64,000 nt of DNA from Flavicella sp042091695. Its GTDB lineage: Bacteria > Bacteroidota > Bacteroidia > Flavobacteriales > Flavobacteriaceae. Position 1 is the first letter of the stretch; the number at the start of each line of letters is the position of its first letter. The notes below the pieces were generated by a model. That model was not told the DNA's origin. It worked only from the letters and a program-made list of their open reading frames with translations, and did no database searches. The position numbers and the translations under genes are program-made. The stretch is from NCBI GenBank assembly GCA_042091695.1, contig JBELHA010000006.1, positions 1-64,000 of the forward strand. Reading direction: 5' to 3'. Below, one piece after another: positions 62,693-64,000 of the stretch.

Positions 62693-62786
62693 TTATTTCA
62701 ATACTATAGATTTATATTTTGTGAAATTGTTATTTTTAAGTTATATAGTGTTGTTTTTTCTAATTTTACAAAATAATACTTAGATT

Positions 62787-63944
62787 ATGGAAAAAAGAAA
62801 ACTTACAGAAGCAGATGCACAACGATTGGTTGCACTTCAAAAAGAATTGGAATCAGTAAACGAATGTTCTTTGGGTTTTCCAGTGTCTAAAGATTTTGAT
62901 TATTCGGCATTGTATCCTTTTTTCAGATATCCTATCAATAATATTGGGGATCCTTTTGAAGATGGAACTTACAAAGTGCAGTCTCATGAGATAGAAAGAG
63001 AAGTGGTTTCTTTTTTTGCCAAACTTTTCCGTGCCAAAAAGGATGATTTTTGGGGCTATGTTACCAATGGGGGAAGTGAGAGTAACTTGTATGGTTTGTA
63101 TCTAGCACGTGAGTTGTATCCTGATGCTATGGTATATTATTCTGACAATACGCATTATAGTGTTCGCAAGAATATTCACATGTTGAACATACCGAGTATT
63201 ATGTTGAGATCTCAAGAAAACGGTGAGCTAGATTACGAAGATTTCGAAAACACCTTACAGCAGAACCGACATATACCAGCGATCGTTTTGACAACTTTTG
63301 GGACTACGATGACTGAGGCAAAAGACGATGTGTCTGTGATCAAGAAAATCTTTAAAAAGTTGGCCATTCAGAATCATTATATTCATTGTGATGCTGCATT
63401 GTCTGGAGTGTATGGAGCTTTTATGGAGCCTCGTTTGCCTTTTGATTTTGCAGACGGTGTTGACAGTATTTCTATCAGTGCACACAAATTCATCGGAGCC
63501 CCTATCCCTGCGGGAGTTATTTTAGCGAAGCGAAACAACAAAGATAGGATCGCCAAAGGGGTCTCTTATATAGGTTCTCTTGATACTACGATTACAGGGT
63601 CTCGTAACGGACATAGTTCCTTGTTTTTGTGGTATGCTCTAAAACAATTTGGTTTTGAGGGATTGAAAGCTCGTTACCAGGAATGTCTTGAGGTAGCTTC
63701 TTATTGTGTGGAGGCATTGCAAGGAATCGGTGTAGCAGCATGGACGAACCCAGGAGCGATTACTGTGGTACTTCCCAAAGTGTCTTCTGCGGTAAAGTTA
63801 AAATGGCAACTGGCAACTGCAGGAGATATTTCTCATATCATCTGTATGCCTGGAGTGACTAAACATCAAATAGATGCTTTGGTGTTGGATGTGAAAAATT
63901 CAGTGGAAACGAAGGTAGAGGAAGCTTTTGAGATTGACTTTTAG
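62787..63944 (+). CDS. PLP-dependent histidine decarboxylase-like enzyme
   Basis: A 385-residue group II PLP decarboxylase. The lysine binding PLP is in SISAHKFIGAP, with preceding HCDAALSGVYGAF (PLP-nitrogen Asp). TNGGSESNLYGLY is the phosphate-binding region. The length and the sequence around the Lys fit bacterial PLP-type histidine decarboxylases, which make histamine; another amino acid cannot be excluded. It is divergent from an Lrp-family regulator gene that is its likely controller. Confidence 0.82.
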   Translation: MEKRKLTEADAQRLVALQKELESVNECSLGFPVSKDFDYSALYPFFRYPINNIGDPFEDGTYKVQSHEIEREVVSFFAKLFRAKKDDFWGYVTNGGSESNLYGLYLARELYPDAMVYYSDNTHYSVRKNIHMLNIPSIMLRSQENGELDYEDFENTLQQNRHIPAIVLTTFGTTMTEAKDDVSVIKKIFKKLAIQNHYIHCDAALSGVYGAFMEPRLPFDFADGVDSISISAHKFIGAPIPAGVILAKRNNKDRIAKGVSYIGSLDTTITGSRNGHSSLFLWYALKQFGFEGLKARYQECLEVASYCVEALQGIGVAAWTNPGAITVVLPKVSSAVKLKWQLATAGDISHIICMPGVTKHQIDALVLDVKNSVETKVEEAFEIDF

Positions 63945-64000
63945 ACAATCTAAAGGCTATTTACTATCAATATTTAGAGTTCATTGTTGAAATAAACCTT

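Noticed and set aside
1..64000. CRISPR arrays, transposons, prophage, tRNA or rRNA genes
   Set aside because: No regularly spaced repeats, transposase or phage genes, or tRNA-like cloverleaf sequence was recognised on reading the window.

Overview
The window is AT-rich, gene-dense bacterial chromosome from a member of the Bacteroidota, most likely a marine-type Flavobacteriaceae. The basis is the gene order acpP-fabF-rnc-(IPExxxVDY gene)-pyk, an RNase H with a viroplasmin-type N-terminus, DUF4292 beside an EnvC-like protein, a flavobacterial-type TraR/DksA protein, and repeated TAnnTTTG -7 elements, which are the Bacteroidota sigma-factor signature. No rRNA, tRNA, CRISPR array, insertion sequence or prophage was seen. 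No gene-free stretch exceeds about 300 bases.

Layout. 1-7.4 kb: the 3' end of a SufS-type cysteine desulfurase, then housekeeping genes (rnhA, purN, acpP, fabF, rnc, pyk, a CBS protein, a small SSB). 7.5-11.5 kb: a tight five-gene signalling operon of receiver, H-NOX haem NO sensor, cytosolic PAS histidine kinase, Hpt and LytTR response regulator. 11.5-22.7 kb: a polysaccharide-like locus with a TPR plus YaiO-type outer-membrane protein, a receiver-GT2 glycosyltransferase fusion, a GT4 glycosyltransferase, a GT-C-like membrane protein, a secreted Ig-like protein, a GH5-like hydrolase and a shortened GT2 lacking catalytic residues. 22.7-30 kb: envelope and accessory genes (lipoprotein, outer-membrane proteins, a metal-binding HMA protein, a clan-A-like glycosidase, an SDR enzyme, an AlbA_2 protein). 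30-47 kb: ileS, dksA-like, lspA, a GT9 gene, yicC, gmk, nadD, an M23 protein, GH3, MOSC, OsmC, recJ and a fused putA. 47-56 kb: thioesterase, EnvC-like, DUF4292, flavodoxin, peptide-type ABC ATPase, uup-like ABC-F and thiL. 56-60 kb: a sufA/iscA-sufBCD operon. 60-64 kb: a serine hydrolase, dut, an Lrp regulator and a divergent histidine-decarboxylase-like gene.

The most interesting part is 7.5-22.7 kb. A nitric-oxide sensor is translationally coupled to a soluble kinase, an orphan Hpt and two receivers. Beyond one bidirectional terminator lies a glycosyltransferase carrying its own receiver domain, with genes expected for polysaccharide polymerisation, trimming and export. My hypothesis is NO-controlled exopolysaccharide production in which the synthase is phosphorylated directly, with no diguanylate cyclase, EAL or PilZ gene in the window. 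The functional link is inferred from proximity and domain logic and is not demonstrated.
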